A DNA stretch of 13,294 bases, from assembly GCA_028290925.1 (NCBI GenBank), contig JAQGIX010000399.1:1-13294 (forward strand). Reading direction: 5' to 3'. The notes under the pieces were generated by a model that was not told the origin of the DNA, did not search any database, and was given only the letters and a program-made list of their open reading frames with translations. The translations under genes and the position numbers were made by a program. Shown here in pieces: positions 1-6,945 of this stretch (position 1 is its first letter; each line of letters opens with the position of its first letter). Origin of the DNA: Phenylobacterium sp. (GTDB lineage: Bacteria > Pseudomonadota > Alphaproteobacteria > Caulobacterales > Caulobacteraceae).

Positions 1-189
1 CTGCCGTTCCTGCGGCTGGGCGGCCTGACGCTCGGCAATGTGCCGACCGTCTATGCCGACACCCACATCTTCGACCTCTGGGGCCTCAAGAAGCAGCCGG
101 CCATCGTGCTCGGCATGGACCTGCTCACCCAGTTCGATTCGGTGGCGTTGGACTACGGCCGTTCGGAGGTCCGCTTCGACATCGCCTGA
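1..189 (+). CDS. Aspartyl protease family protein (retropepsin-like), C-terminal fragment
   Basis: The reading frame is open from base 1 and ends at TGA 187-189, so only the last 62 residues are in the window. The segment LGMDLLTQFDSVALDYG followed by a short beta-like end (EVRFDIA) matches the closing part of bacterial retropepsin-like aspartyl proteases, where a hydrophobic 'ilGmdlL..f..v.iD' motif precedes the last strand. The catalytic D-[ST]-G motif would lie upstream, outside the window, so catalytic competence cannot be judged. The last 65 bases overlap, on the opposite strand, the 3' end of the methyltransferase gene. No terminator was seen after it. The family call rests on a short stretch and is moderately sure. 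Confidence 0.55.
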   Translation: MPFLRLGGLTLGNVPTVYADTHIFDLWGLKKQPAIVLGMDLLTQFDSVALDYGRSEVRFDIA

Positions 190-697
190 CGCCGGGCTGC
201 TGTCCGTCGGCCGGCGCCCGCAGCGCCCGGCTCTCCGCGCCGATCCGCACCCACAGGATCGAGGCGTTCAGCAAGCTGAACAGCGCGGCATAGGCCAGCA
301 TGTGGAAGACCATGGGCAGCACGGCGATCTCGGCGGCGACCACGGCGTAGTTCGGATGCGGCAAGAACCGGTAGGGCCCGCGCCGCACCAGGGGCTCGCC
401 GGGCAGGACGATGATCCGCGTCGTCCAACGATCCCCCAGGCTGGCGATGGTCCAGATGCGCACGGCCTGCAGCGCCACGTAGGCCGCGAGCCAACCGAGG
501 TCCGCCGGCCTGTTCCAGGCCCACCACCAGAGCCCCGCCAGCCAGGCGGCGTGCAAGCCCACCAGCACCGGATAGTGCTCGGCCCCGCTCTCCACCGCGC
601 CGCGGGCCAGGAGCCGGCGGGTGTTGCGGCGCGCGAGCCCCAGCTCGGTCAGCCGTTGCAGCGTCACCAGGGCGAGGATCAGGATCGAGAGCGTCAT
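125..697 (-). CDS. Isoprenylcysteine carboxyl methyltransferase (ICMT) family membrane protein, BpsB/YpbQ-like
   Basis: A 190-aa integral membrane protein with hydrophobic segments at about residues 2-18, 44-61, 67-87 and 116-150. The motif GPYRFLPHPNY (107-117) is the S-adenosylmethionine-binding signature of ICMT-like enzymes. Its ATG overlaps the TGA of the type III polyketide synthase by four bases (694-697), which indicates translational coupling. In Bacillus subtilis the homologous pair BpsA/BpsB makes alkylpyrones and O-methylates them, so by inference this enzyme methylates the product of its partner PKS in the inner membrane. The last ~29 residues, after ESRALR (156-161), are Pro/Arg-rich, unlike the family's usual end, and are encoded antisense to the neighbouring protease gene. 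The tail may be a secondary extension. The family is fairly sure; the substrate is inferred. Confidence 0.8.
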   Translation of the reverse strand: MTLSILILALVTLQRLTELGLARRNTRRLLARGAVESGAEHYPVLVGLHAAWLAGLWWWAWNRPADLGWLAAYVALQAVRIWTIASLGDRWTTRIIVLPGEPLVRRGPYRFLPHPNYAVVAAEIAVLPMVFHMLAYAALFSLLNASILWVRIGAESRALRAPADGQQPGVRRCRSGPPNGRSPTPPNRTG

Positions 698-1740
698 GCG
701 GCGAGCAGGGTCACGGTGCTCGCGGTGAAGCCGGGGCCGAGCGCGGTGAGCACCGAGCGCGGCGGCAGGCCGCGCCGCCGGATGAGGTCGAGGATGAACA
801 GCACCGTGGGGGCCGACATGTTGCCATGCTCGCGGAGCACCTCGCGTTCGACGTCCAGCGCGCCCTGGCCGAGATCGAGCACCGTCTCCAGCGCCTCGAC
901 CACCTTGGCGCCGCCGGGATGGCAGATGAACCGGTCCACGTCCTCGACCACCAGCCCCTGGGCGGCCAGCATGCCGTCCATGGCCGGCCGGAGCTTCTTC
1001 TGCACGAAGGCCGGCACCGTCGGGCTCAGCATCACCCCCAGGCCGTTCGGGTCGACCCGCCAGCCCATGATGTCCAGGCTGTCGGACCAGGTGTGCTCGG
1101 CATAGCTGGCGATCCGCGCGAATCCGTCGTCGGCGCGCAGCACGCAGGCCGCCGCCCCGTCGCCGAACAGGGCCGTGGCCACGATGTCGGCGGCGGTCAC
1201 CTCGTCGTGACGCAGGGCCAGGGTGCAGAGCTCCACCGTCACGAACAGCACCGTCGCGCCCGGCTGGGCCGCGGCGAGCCGCGCGGCGAGCGCCAGCCCG
1301 GTCGCCCCGCCCGCGCAACCGATGCCGAACACCGGCACGCGCGCCGCGTCCGGCCGAAAGCCCAGGCGCGGCATGGCGCGGGCCTCGAGGCTCGGGGTCG
1401 CGATGCCCGTGGTCGAGGCGGTGACGATGATGTCGACGTCCGCGCCGGTGATCCCCGCCGCCGCCAGCGCCTTGCCGGCGGCCTCGACGAAGAGATCCAA
1501 CGCCCCCTCGAGATAGGCTTCGCTGCGCTCGGGCCAGCCGCGGGGCTCCAGGTACCAGGAGATCGGCCGCACGGCCTGGCGCGTGCGGATGCCGGAATTG
1601 GCGAACACCGGCGCCAGGCGTTCGACCAACGGAAAGCGGTCGCCGAAATGCGCCAGCACCGCCGCCAGGACCTCGTCCTGCGGCAGCTCGAAGGGCGGCG
1701 AAGCGGTTTCCAGGGAGACGATCCCGATAGACGGCGTCAT
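694..1740 (-). CDS. Type III polyketide synthase (chalcone/stilbene synthase-like, alkylpyrone synthase type)
   Basis: A 348-aa homodimeric-type ketosynthase that by family extends an acyl-CoA starter with malonyl-CoA. The Cys-His-Asn triad is visible: Cys142 in GIGCAGG, His274 in FICHPGG and Asn307 in EHGNMSAPT. The conserved closing GLY/Pro loop appears as ALGPGFTA (333-340). Length fits bacterial type III PKSs. The ATG at 1740 was chosen because the family begins near here (MTPSIGIVSLE). A longer frame running into thiL has no family-like sequence. An upstream GGAG about 8 nt away can serve as a weak ribosome site. It follows thiL after 70 nt and overlaps the downstream methyltransferase by ATGA, forming a BpsA/BpsB-like pair. 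A pyrone or resorcinol lipid product is inferred; starter length cannot be read from sequence. Confidence 0.9.
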   Translation of the reverse strand: MTPSIGIVSLETASPPFELPQDEVLAAVLAHFGDRFPLVERLAPVFANSGIRTRQAVRPISWYLEPRGWPERSEAYLEGALDLFVEAAGKALAAAGITGADVDIIVTASTTGIATPSLEARAMPRLGFRPDAARVPVFGIGCAGGATGLALAARLAAAQPGATVLFVTVELCTLALRHDEVTAADIVATALFGDGAAACVLRADDGFARIASYAEHTWSDSLDIMGWRVDPNGLGVMLSPTVPAFVQKKLRPAMDGMLAAQGLVVEDVDRFICHPGGAKVVEALETVLDLGQGALDVEREVLREHGNMSAPTVLFILDLIRRRGLPPRSVLTALGPGFTASTVTLLAA

Positions 1741-1810
1741 GGACGGCTCCGGCCGCGCGGGCGCCGCGCAGGGCTGGAACCCGCCGCCACGGCCAAGGTT
1801 CCGAGCGGAG

Positions 1811-2770
1811 CTAGAGGTGGCGCCAACCGCCGGCGCCCGGATCGAGTTGCATGCCGTCGCATCGGACCTCCAGGCCTTCGCCGGCCAACACCTCGCCGAT
1901 CGCGGTGCAGCCGGCCAACGTCTCGCCCGCCCGGCCCGTACAGATGATTTCGTAATCGTCGCCGCCCGTCGCAAGCGTCAGCAGGGCCTGATCGCGATCC
2001 GGCTGGCCGTCCAGCCAGCGTCGCGCGGCTGGCGAGAGCGGCAGCCGGTCCAGATCGATCGCCACGCGCACCCCGCTGGCCGCGGCGATGTGGCCGGCGT
2101 CCGCCACCAGGCCGTCGGAGACGTCCGCCGCGGCGGTGGCCGCGGTCCTCAGCATCTCCCGCAGATCCAGGCGCGGCGTCGGGCGGCGATAGCGCGCCGC
2201 GAGATAGCCGTCGGCGTCCTCCACCTCGCCCCGCACCGCGGCCAGGCCGAGCGCGCCATCGCCGATGACGCCGCTGACCCACAGGATATTCCCGGGCTTC
2301 GCGCCGGCCCGGCGGACCATCCGTCCCGCCGGGACCCAGCCCAGGGCGGTCAGGCTGGCCCAGAACGGGCCGGGCGTGACAACGGTGTCGCCGCCCAGCA
2401 GATCGACGCCGAAGGCCCGCAGGTCCTCACCCAGGCCGCTGGCGAAGGCCTCTCGTTCGGCCGGTCCAAACCCGGTCGGCCAGGCGACCGCGAGGAAGCA
2501 GGCGAACGGCTCGGCCCCCTTCGCCGCCAGGTCCGACAGGTTCACGCGCAGCAGCTTCTGGGCGATCCGGTCCGGCGCTTCGCCTTGCGGGACGTGCACG
2601 CCCTCGACGACGGCGTCCTTGGTGACCACCAGGTCGAATCCGGGTCGCTGCGGCACGACCGCGGCGTCGTCCAACAGGTCGAAGGCGCCCGGCGCCCCGC
2701 CGGTCAGCGGCCGGAAAAGCCGTTCGATCTCGGCGAATTCGCCCGTTCCTGGCTTATTGGGGCCGGACAT
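1811..2770 (-). CDS. thiL: Thiamine-monophosphate kinase ThiL
   Basis: A 319-aa cytoplasmic enzyme that phosphorylates thiamine monophosphate to the active cofactor thiamine diphosphate using ATP. Family motifs are in order: the metal-binding DD within FDLLDDAAVV (30-39), VVTKDAVVEGVH (48-59), LLGGDTVV (124-131), ADVSDGLVAD (215-224) and TGGDDYE (268-274). Length is normal. The start codon lies inside the 3' end of nusB (17-nt overlap), typical of the nusB-thiL pair in proteobacteria and a sign of coupled translation. The stop is TAG, which matters when judging the in-frame TAG in glyA because it shows that TAG is used as a stop in this genome. Confidence 0.95.
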   Translation of the reverse strand: MSGPNKPGTGEFAEIERLFRPLTGGAPGAFDLLDDAAVVPQRPGFDLVVTKDAVVEGVHVPQGEAPDRIAQKLLRVNLSDLAAKGAEPFACFLAVAWPTGFGPAEREAFASGLGEDLRAFGVDLLGGDTVVTPGPFWASLTALGWVPAGRMVRRAGAKPGNILWVSGVIGDGALGLAAVRGEVEDADGYLAARYRRPTPRLDLREMLRTAATAAADVSDGLVADAGHIAAASGVRVAIDLDRLPLSPAARRWLDGQPDRDQALLTLATGGDDYEIICTGRAGETLAGCTAIGEVLAGEGLEVRCDGMQLDPGAGGWRHL

Positions 2771-3239
2771 CCTGGGCCACCGCGTCCAGGGCGCCGTTCA
2801 CGAACCCCGGCTCCGGGCCTTCGAAGAAGGATTTGGCGAGCTCGACATACTCGTCGATCGCCACTTCGGTGGGCACGTCGGGCCGGTGCGCCAGCTCGTA
2901 GGCGCCGGCCCGAAGCATGGCCCGAACCGTGGCGTCGATCCGCTCCAGCCGCCAGCCGCTGGCCAGATGCCGGGCGATGGCGTTGTCGATCTCGCCCTGG
3001 GTCTCGACCACCCCGCGCACCAGGGCGGCGAAGAACGCTTCGTCGGCGGCGGCCAGCGTCTCGCCGTCCCCGGATTCCGAAGGCACGTCGCGGTCGAAGC
3101 GGTGCTCGGTGAACTCGCGGATGACGGTTTCGGCGCCGACGCCGGAGACCTCCATCTGGTAGAGCGCCTGGACCGCGGCCAGCCGCGCCACCGAGCGCGC
3201 CTGCTTGGATTTCGCTTGCTTGGATTTTGGGGCGCTCAT
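2754..3239 (-). CDS. nusB: Transcription antitermination factor NusB
   Basis: A 161-aa all-helical protein that, with NusE (ribosomal S10), binds boxA RNA and supports rRNA antitermination. Characteristic segments are the first helix ARLAAVQALYQME (18-30), the ERIDATVRAMLRAGAYEL region and the C-terminal VAIDEYVELAKSFFEGPEPGFVNGALD-type helix, split by the usual FVNG motif. The N-terminus is unusually basic, with two copies of KSKQA in tandem, presumably a disordered RNA-contacting tail. Its ATG overlaps the TGA of ribH by four bases (3236-3239), and its 3' end overlaps thiL. Start choice is supported by that coupling. Confidence 0.95.
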   Translation of the reverse strand: MSAPKSKQAKSKQARSVARLAAVQALYQMEVSGVGAETVIREFTEHRFDRDVPSESGDGETLAAADEAFFAALVRGVVETQGEIDNAIARHLASGWRLERIDATVRAMLRAGAYELAHRPDVPTEVAIDEYVELAKSFFEGPEPGFVNGALDAVAQDVRPQ

Positions 3240-3703
3240 CGCTTCTGACCGAGCAGGCGCTGCTTCAGGACCACCATGTCCAGGGCAGCCCGGGCCGCGG
3301 CGCCGCCCTTGTCGCCTTCCCCGGAGCGGGCCCGCGCCCAGGCCTGGCCCTCGTCCTCAACGGTGAGCACGCCGTTGCCGATCGCCAGGCGCCGGCCGAT
3401 GGCCAGCTCCATGATGCCGCGCGCGCTCTCGCTGGAGACGATCTCGAAGTGGTAGGTCTCGCCGCGGATCACCGTCCCCAGGGCGACGTAGCCGTCGTAG
3501 GACGCGGCGCCGGCCGGCCGGTGGCCGCCCTCCTCGGCGAAGGCGATCGCCGCCGGGATCTCCAGGGCGCCCGGCACGCTCACCACGTCGTACTCCGCCC
3601 CGAAGGCGTCCAGCACCGACTTGGCGCCCTCCAGGAGGGCGTCGGCCAGGTGATCGTAGAAGCGCGCCTCAACGATCAGGATGCGGATCTTTTCGTCGGT
3701 CAT
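3236..3703 (-). CDS. ribH: 6,7-dimethyl-8-ribityllumazine synthase RibH
   Basis: A 155-aa enzyme that condenses 5-amino-6-ribitylamino-uracil with 3,4-dihydroxy-2-butanone 4-phosphate, the penultimate riboflavin step. Visible motifs are VSVPGALEIP (41-50), GTVIRGETYHFEIV (76-89) with catalytic His85, and the C-terminal GNGVLTVEDEGQAWAR region. A GGAG five nucleotides or so before the ATG supports the start. It lies 30 nt downstream of ribE and is coupled to nusB by an ATGA overlap. The partner gene that makes the four-carbon substrate (ribB or ribBA) often sits between ribE and ribH in related bacteria; here there is no room for it. Confidence 0.95.
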   Translation of the reverse strand: MTDEKIRILIVEARFYDHLADALLEGAKSVLDAFGAEYDVVSVPGALEIPAAIAFAEEGGHRPAGAASYDGYVALGTVIRGETYHFEIVSSESARGIMELAIGRRLAIGNGVLTVEDEGQAWARARSGEGDKGGAAARAALDMVVLKQRLLGQKR

Positions 3704-3733
3704 CTGGGCTCCGGGCCGGCTACGACCGACGCT

Positions 3734-4324
3734 TTAGGCCGTTTCGCGCCAGCGGGCGAGATAGCGCGCCAGCATGTCGATCTCCAGGTTCACCCTGGCG
3801 CCCGGCGAAAGCCCGCCCAGGGTGGTCATTTCCCAGGTGTGCCCGATCAGATTCACGCCGAACACGTCGTCGTCCACCTCGTTCACGGTCAGCGACACGC
3901 CCTCGAGGGTGATGGAGCCCTTGGGGGCGATGAAACGGTGCAGCGGCCGGGGCGCGCGGATGCGCACCCGATGCGAACCGCCCTCCTCTTCCACCGAGAG
4001 CACCTCGCCGATCCCGTCCACATGGCCGGAGACGATATGGCCGCCCAGTTCATCGCCGACCCGGGCCGCGCGTTCGAGGTTCACACGCCGGCCCGCCGTC
4101 CAGTCGCCGAGCGTGCTGACCTCCAGGGTCTCGCCGGAGACCTCCACGGCGAACCAGCCCTCGCCCGTCTCCACCACGGTCAGGCAGCAGCCGGAGTGGT
4201 TGATGGAGGCGCCGATGGCCACGGTCGAAAGGTCGAAGGCCGTCTCGATCTCGAACCGGCGGTCGCGGTGGGTGTCGCGCACGGCCCGCACCCGGCCCAC
4301 GTCGGTGACGATCCCGGTGAACAT
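3734..4324 (-). CDS. ribE: Riboflavin synthase, alpha chain
   Basis: A 196-aa protein with two lumazine-binding repeats that dismutates two 6,7-dimethyl-8-ribityllumazine molecules into riboflavin. The N-terminal MFTGIV, SGCCLTVVE (44-52), GGHIVSGHVDGIG (94-106) and ITLEGVSLTVNEV (138-150) are family signatures; residues 1-90 and about 95-190 form the two barrels. The start overlaps the last base region of ribD in a TGATG arrangement (stop and start share one base at 4324), indicating coupling. The symbol follows the common alphaproteobacterial use of ribE for the alpha subunit; ribC is used in some genomes. Longer upstream frames are not family-like and were rejected. Confidence 0.93.
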   Translation of the reverse strand: MFTGIVTDVGRVRAVRDTHRDRRFEIETAFDLSTVAIGASINHSGCCLTVVETGEGWFAVEVSGETLEVSTLGDWTAGRRVNLERAARVGDELGGHIVSGHVDGIGEVLSVEEEGGSHRVRIRAPRPLHRFIAPKGSITLEGVSLTVNEVDDDVFGVNLIGHTWEMTTLGGLSPGARVNLEIDMLARYLARWRETA

Positions 4325-4971
4325 CAGGCTTTCTCGTAGCGCTCCCAGAGGTCGGCGCCGAGTTCGCGCACCGCCACCCGCCGGAAATGGGGCGCCTGCG
4401 CCAGCGCTGCAACGGCCAGCGCGCCGACCGCCGGCCGGCCCTCGCCGCCGATCACCGTGGGGGCGCGGAACCACTCCAGGGCGTCCACCAGGCCGCAGCG
4501 CAGGAAGCTCGCCGCCACCTGCCCGCCGCCCTCCACGAAAATCCGCGAAAGCCCTTCGTCTTCAAGCGCCTGCACCACGGTCTTCAGCTCCGGTCGATCC
4601 TCGCCCACCGCCCGCACCTGCAGCACACGGACGCCGGCCTCGACCAGCGCCGGGTCGGGCGGGGTCGTGGTCACCAGATAGGTCGGGATTTCCCGGGCCG
4701 TGCGCACCAGCTTGCACCCGGGGCTCAACCGCTGGCGGCTGTCCAGCACCACGCGGGCCGGCTGGGCCCCGGTGTAGCCCGGCAGGCGGACGCTGAGCTC
4801 GGGATCGTCGGCCAGCGCCGTCTCGACGCCCACCAGCACCGCGTCGTGCTCGGACCTCAGGCGATGCACCTGCTCGCGCGCCGCCTCGCCGGTGATCCAG
4901 CGGCTCTCGCCGGCGGCGGTGGCGATCCGGCCGTCCAGGGAGGTGGCGAGCTTCAGGGTGACGTAGGCCAC
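4324..4971 (-). CDS. ribD: Stand-alone RibD reductase domain (5-amino-6-(5-phosphoribosylamino)uracil reductase); no deaminase domain
   Basis: This 215-aa protein aligns by eye with the C-terminal reductase half of bifunctional RibD: YVTLKLATSLDGRIA (3-17), GESRWITG (21-28), ETALADDPELSVR (50-62) and RIFVEGGGQVAASFL (143-157) for the NADPH/substrate fold. E. coli RibD is about 367 aa; the zinc-binding N-terminal deaminase (H-A-E and P-C-x-x-x-x-x-x-x-x-C) is wholly missing. It is not a recent break, because a GTG start lies two nucleotides after the nrdR stop with no room for more coding sequence. The deaminase must be encoded elsewhere or replaced. The gene is coupled to ribE by TGATG. The fold is very sure; the physiological split is inferred. 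Confidence 0.88.
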   Translation of the reverse strand: MAYVTLKLATSLDGRIATAAGESRWITGEAAREQVHRLRSEHDAVLVGVETALADDPELSVRLPGYTGAQPARVVLDSRQRLSPGCKLVRTAREIPTYLVTTTPPDPALVEAGVRVLQVRAVGEDRPELKTVVQALEDEGLSRIFVEGGGQVAASFLRCGLVDALEWFRAPTVIGGEGRPAVGALAVAALAQAPHFRRVAVRELGADLWERYEKA

Positions 4972-4973
4972 GG

Positions 4974-5447
4974 CTAGCGCTCGTCGAGAGCGGCCTCGCT
5001 CAGGCCCTCTTCGCCCAGGAAGCGGGCGAAGTCCTGGGTCTCGCGGAAGTCGCGGTAGACCGAGGCGTAGCGGACATAGGCCACGTCATCGAGCTGCTTG
5101 AGGTGCTTCATGACCAGCTCGCCGACCGCCGAGGACGGCAGCTCGGTCTCGCCCATGCTCTCCAGCTGGCGGACAATCGCGGAGATCATCCGCTCCACCT
5201 GCTCGGGGTCGATCGGCCGCTTGCGCATGGCGATGGCCACCGAGCGGGCGAGCTTGTCGCGGTCGAAGGGCGTGCGCCGCCCCGATCGCTTGAGGATGGT
5301 CAGCTCGCGCAGCTGCACGCGCTCGAAGGTGGTGAACCGGCCCTCGCATTCCGGGCACAGCCGGCGACGCCGGATCGCCGCGCCGTCTTCCGACGGTCGG
5401 CTGTCCTTCACCTGGCTTTCGGCGTGGCCGCAGAACGGGCAGCGCAT
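4974..5447 (-). CDS. nrdR: Transcriptional repressor NrdR (ribonucleotide reductase regulator)
   Basis: A 157-aa regulator that senses ATP/dATP and represses ribonucleotide reductase genes at NrdR boxes. The N-terminal zinc ribbon has Cys3 and Cys6 (MRCPFC) paired with Cys31 and Cys34 (LCPEC), followed by RFTTFERV. The ATP-cone spans about residues 50-138, starting ILKRSGRRTPFDRDKL. Length is normal. The ATG is preceded by AAGGGGG eight or so nt upstream, a good ribosome site. It follows glyA by 32 nt and precedes ribD by two nt, the usual alphaproteobacterial context. Its stop is TAG. No NrdR box was recognised in the window. Confidence 0.95.
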   Translation of the reverse strand: MRCPFCGHAESQVKDSRPSEDGAAIRRRRLCPECEGRFTTFERVQLRELTILKRSGRRTPFDRDKLARSVAIAMRKRPIDPEQVERMISAIVRQLESMGETELPSSAVGELVMKHLKQLDDVAYVRYASVYRDFRETQDFARFLGEEGLSEAALDER

Positions 5448-5479
5448 GATGTAGCCCCCTTCGCGGCGACTAAACGCTA

Positions 5480-6775
5480 TTAGGTGTAGATGGGGAAGCG
5501 CTTCGTCAGCGCCAGCACCTCGGCGCGGACCTTTTGCTCGACGGCGGTGTTGTCGCCGCCGTCCTTCAGTCCGTCCAGCACCTCGCCGATCCACTTGCCG
5601 ACCTGGCGGAACTCCGCCGGGCCGAAACCGCGGGTGGTGCCGGCCGGCGATCCGACCCGCAGGCCGGAGGTCTGCATCGGCGGCAGCGGGTCGAAGGGGA
5701 TGCCGTTCTTGTTGGTGGTGATCCCGGCCCGCTCCAGGGCGATCTCCGCCTCCGCCCCGGTCACGCCCTTGGGCGTCAGGTCGACCAGCATCAGGTGGCT
5801 GTCGGTGCCGTTGGAGACGATCTTGAAGCCGGCGCTCTGCAGGCTGTCGGCCAGGGCCCGGGCGTTGTCGACCACCTGGCGGGCATAGAGCTTGAACTCG
5901 GGGCGCAGCGCCTCGCCGAACGCCACCGCCTTGGCGGCGATCACATGCATCAGCGGCCCGCCCTGGAGGCCGGGGAACACCGCGCTGTCGATCTTCTTGG
6001 CGAGCTTCTTGTCGTTGGTCAGGATCATGCCGCCGCGCGGACCGCGCAGGGTCTTGTGCGTGGTGGTGGTGACGATCTGGGCGTGCGGGAACGGGTTCGG
6101 ATAGACCCCGGCCGCCACCAACCCCGCATAGTGGGCGATGTCGGCCATGACGATGGCGCCCACCTTGTCGGCGATCTCGCGGAAGCGGGCGAAGTCGATG
6201 TGCCGCGAATAGGCGCTGCCGCCGGCGATGATCACCTTGGGCTTCTCGGCCAGGGCCACTTCCTCGGCCTGGTCGTAGTCGATCAGGTTGTCCTGGGCGC
6301 GGACCCCGTAGTGCACGGGACGGAACCACTTGCCGGACTGGTTGACGCTCTTGCCGTGGGTCAGGTGGCCGCCCGCCGCCAGGTCCATGCCCATGAAGGT
6401 GTCGCCCGGCGCCATGGTGGCCATGAACACCGCCTGGTTGGCCTGGCTGCCGGAGTGCGGCTGCACATTGGCGAACTCGCAGCCGAACAGCCGCTTGGCC
6501 CGCTCGATGGCCAGGGACTCGGCCTCGTCGACCACATCGCAGCCGCCGTAGTAGCGCTAGCCGACATAGACCTCGGCGTACTTGTTGGTGAGCATCGAGC
6601 CTTGCGCCTCCAGGACGGCGCGCGAGACGATGTTCTCCGACGCGATCAGCTCGATCTGGTCCTGCTGGCGTCGCAGCTCCTTCTTGAGCACCTTGGCGAT
6701 GTCCGGATCGGCGGCGTCGACGCCTTGGCCGAAGAAATCCTCGGTGCTGGGCTGGGCTTGGGCGTGCAGGGTCAA
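5480..6775 (-). pseudogene. glyA: Serine hydroxymethyltransferase GlyA, interrupted by an in-frame TAG at codon 73
   Basis: GlyA interconverts serine and glycine with tetrahydrofolate and is a PLP enzyme. Apart from one codon the frame is full length (431 positions). IELIASENIVSRAVLEAQGS lies at about 41-60 and the PLP lysine at about 241 in TTTTHKTLRGPRGG. The usual YAEGYPG[KR]RYYGGC segment reads YAEVYVG-stop-RYYGGC: Gly and Pro became Val, and Arg/Lys became TAG (6557-6559). Both halves are in the same frame, so this is a nonsense change and not a frameshift. The only start in frame is TTG 6775, preceded by GAAAGGCG. Reinitiation at GTG 6535 would give a 351-aa piece lacking the first 80 residues. 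Possible explanations are a real null allele, suppression, or a local sequence or assembly error. Confidence 0.85.
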
Positions 6776-6823
6776 GGACGGCGCCTTTCGGTTGGCCTGA
6801 GTCTTAGGGGCGGCGGAGACCGC

Positions 6824-6852
6824 TCTTTACCCTCATCCGGCCCGGCTTCCAA
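6824..6852 (-). promoter_or_regulatory. Possible sigma-70-type promoter for the glyA operon
   Basis: On the minus strand TTGGAA (6852-6847) and TAAAGA (6829-6824) are separated by exactly 17 bases and lie about 50 nt before the TTG start of glyA. The match to consensus is partial and this is a GC-rich genome, so chance is possible. It is listed because it is the only such pair I noticed in the glyA-mucR divergent gap. No riboswitch-like structure was recognised there. Confidence 0.25.
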
Positions 6853-6886
6853 CGCCTGCGGGAACGAAGCCGCCCACTGTAGCGTT

Positions 6887-6909
6887 ACCGGCTAGCCTAA
6901 GGCGCCGGT
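6887..6909. repeat. Imperfect palindrome upstream of the MucR-like gene
   Basis: ACCGGC (6887-6892) pairs with GCCGGT (6904-6909), and inside it GCC (6895-6897) pairs with GGC (6901-6903) around a TAA loop, leaving a two-base TA bulge. It lies 36 nt before the chosen ATG of the regulator in the divergent gap with glyA and has no T-tract. An operator, perhaps for autoregulation, or a 5' leader hairpin are both possible. Function is inferred only from position. Confidence 0.4.
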
Positions 6910-6945
6910 GGAAGCCCGCGCCCCGGCACAGTGTGCGGAAAGATC

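Noticed and set aside
826..1947. Long plus-strand open frame opposite the type III PKS gene, and similar frames opposite most minus-strand genes
   Set aside because: They are rich in Arg, Ala, Gly, His and Pro with no recognisable motif, and arise from the GC-rich third positions of the real gene on the other strand.
3227..4339. 370-codon plus-strand frame opposite ribH and ribE
   Set aside because: It is antisense to two clearly recognised enzymes and shows no domain; a shadow of high GC content.
4970..4980. An 11-base match (AGCGCTAGCCG on one strand) shared by the nrdR-ribD junction and the glyA amber region, suggesting a small repeat
   Set aside because: It is only 11 bases, in opposite orientations, overlapping coding sequence in both places with no flanking similarity; best treated as coincidence, although CTAG is rare in such genomes.
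6557..6559. TAG in glyA as pyrrolysine or a reassigned codon
   Set aside because: GlyA is not a known pyrrolysine protein, the position is normally Arg/Lys, and TAG ends nrdR, thiL and the mucR-like gene in this same window.
6776..6945. A riboswitch upstream of glyA (glycine, SAM/SAH or tetrahydrofolate type)
   Set aside because: No conserved core was recognised and the apparent leader is only about 40-70 nt.
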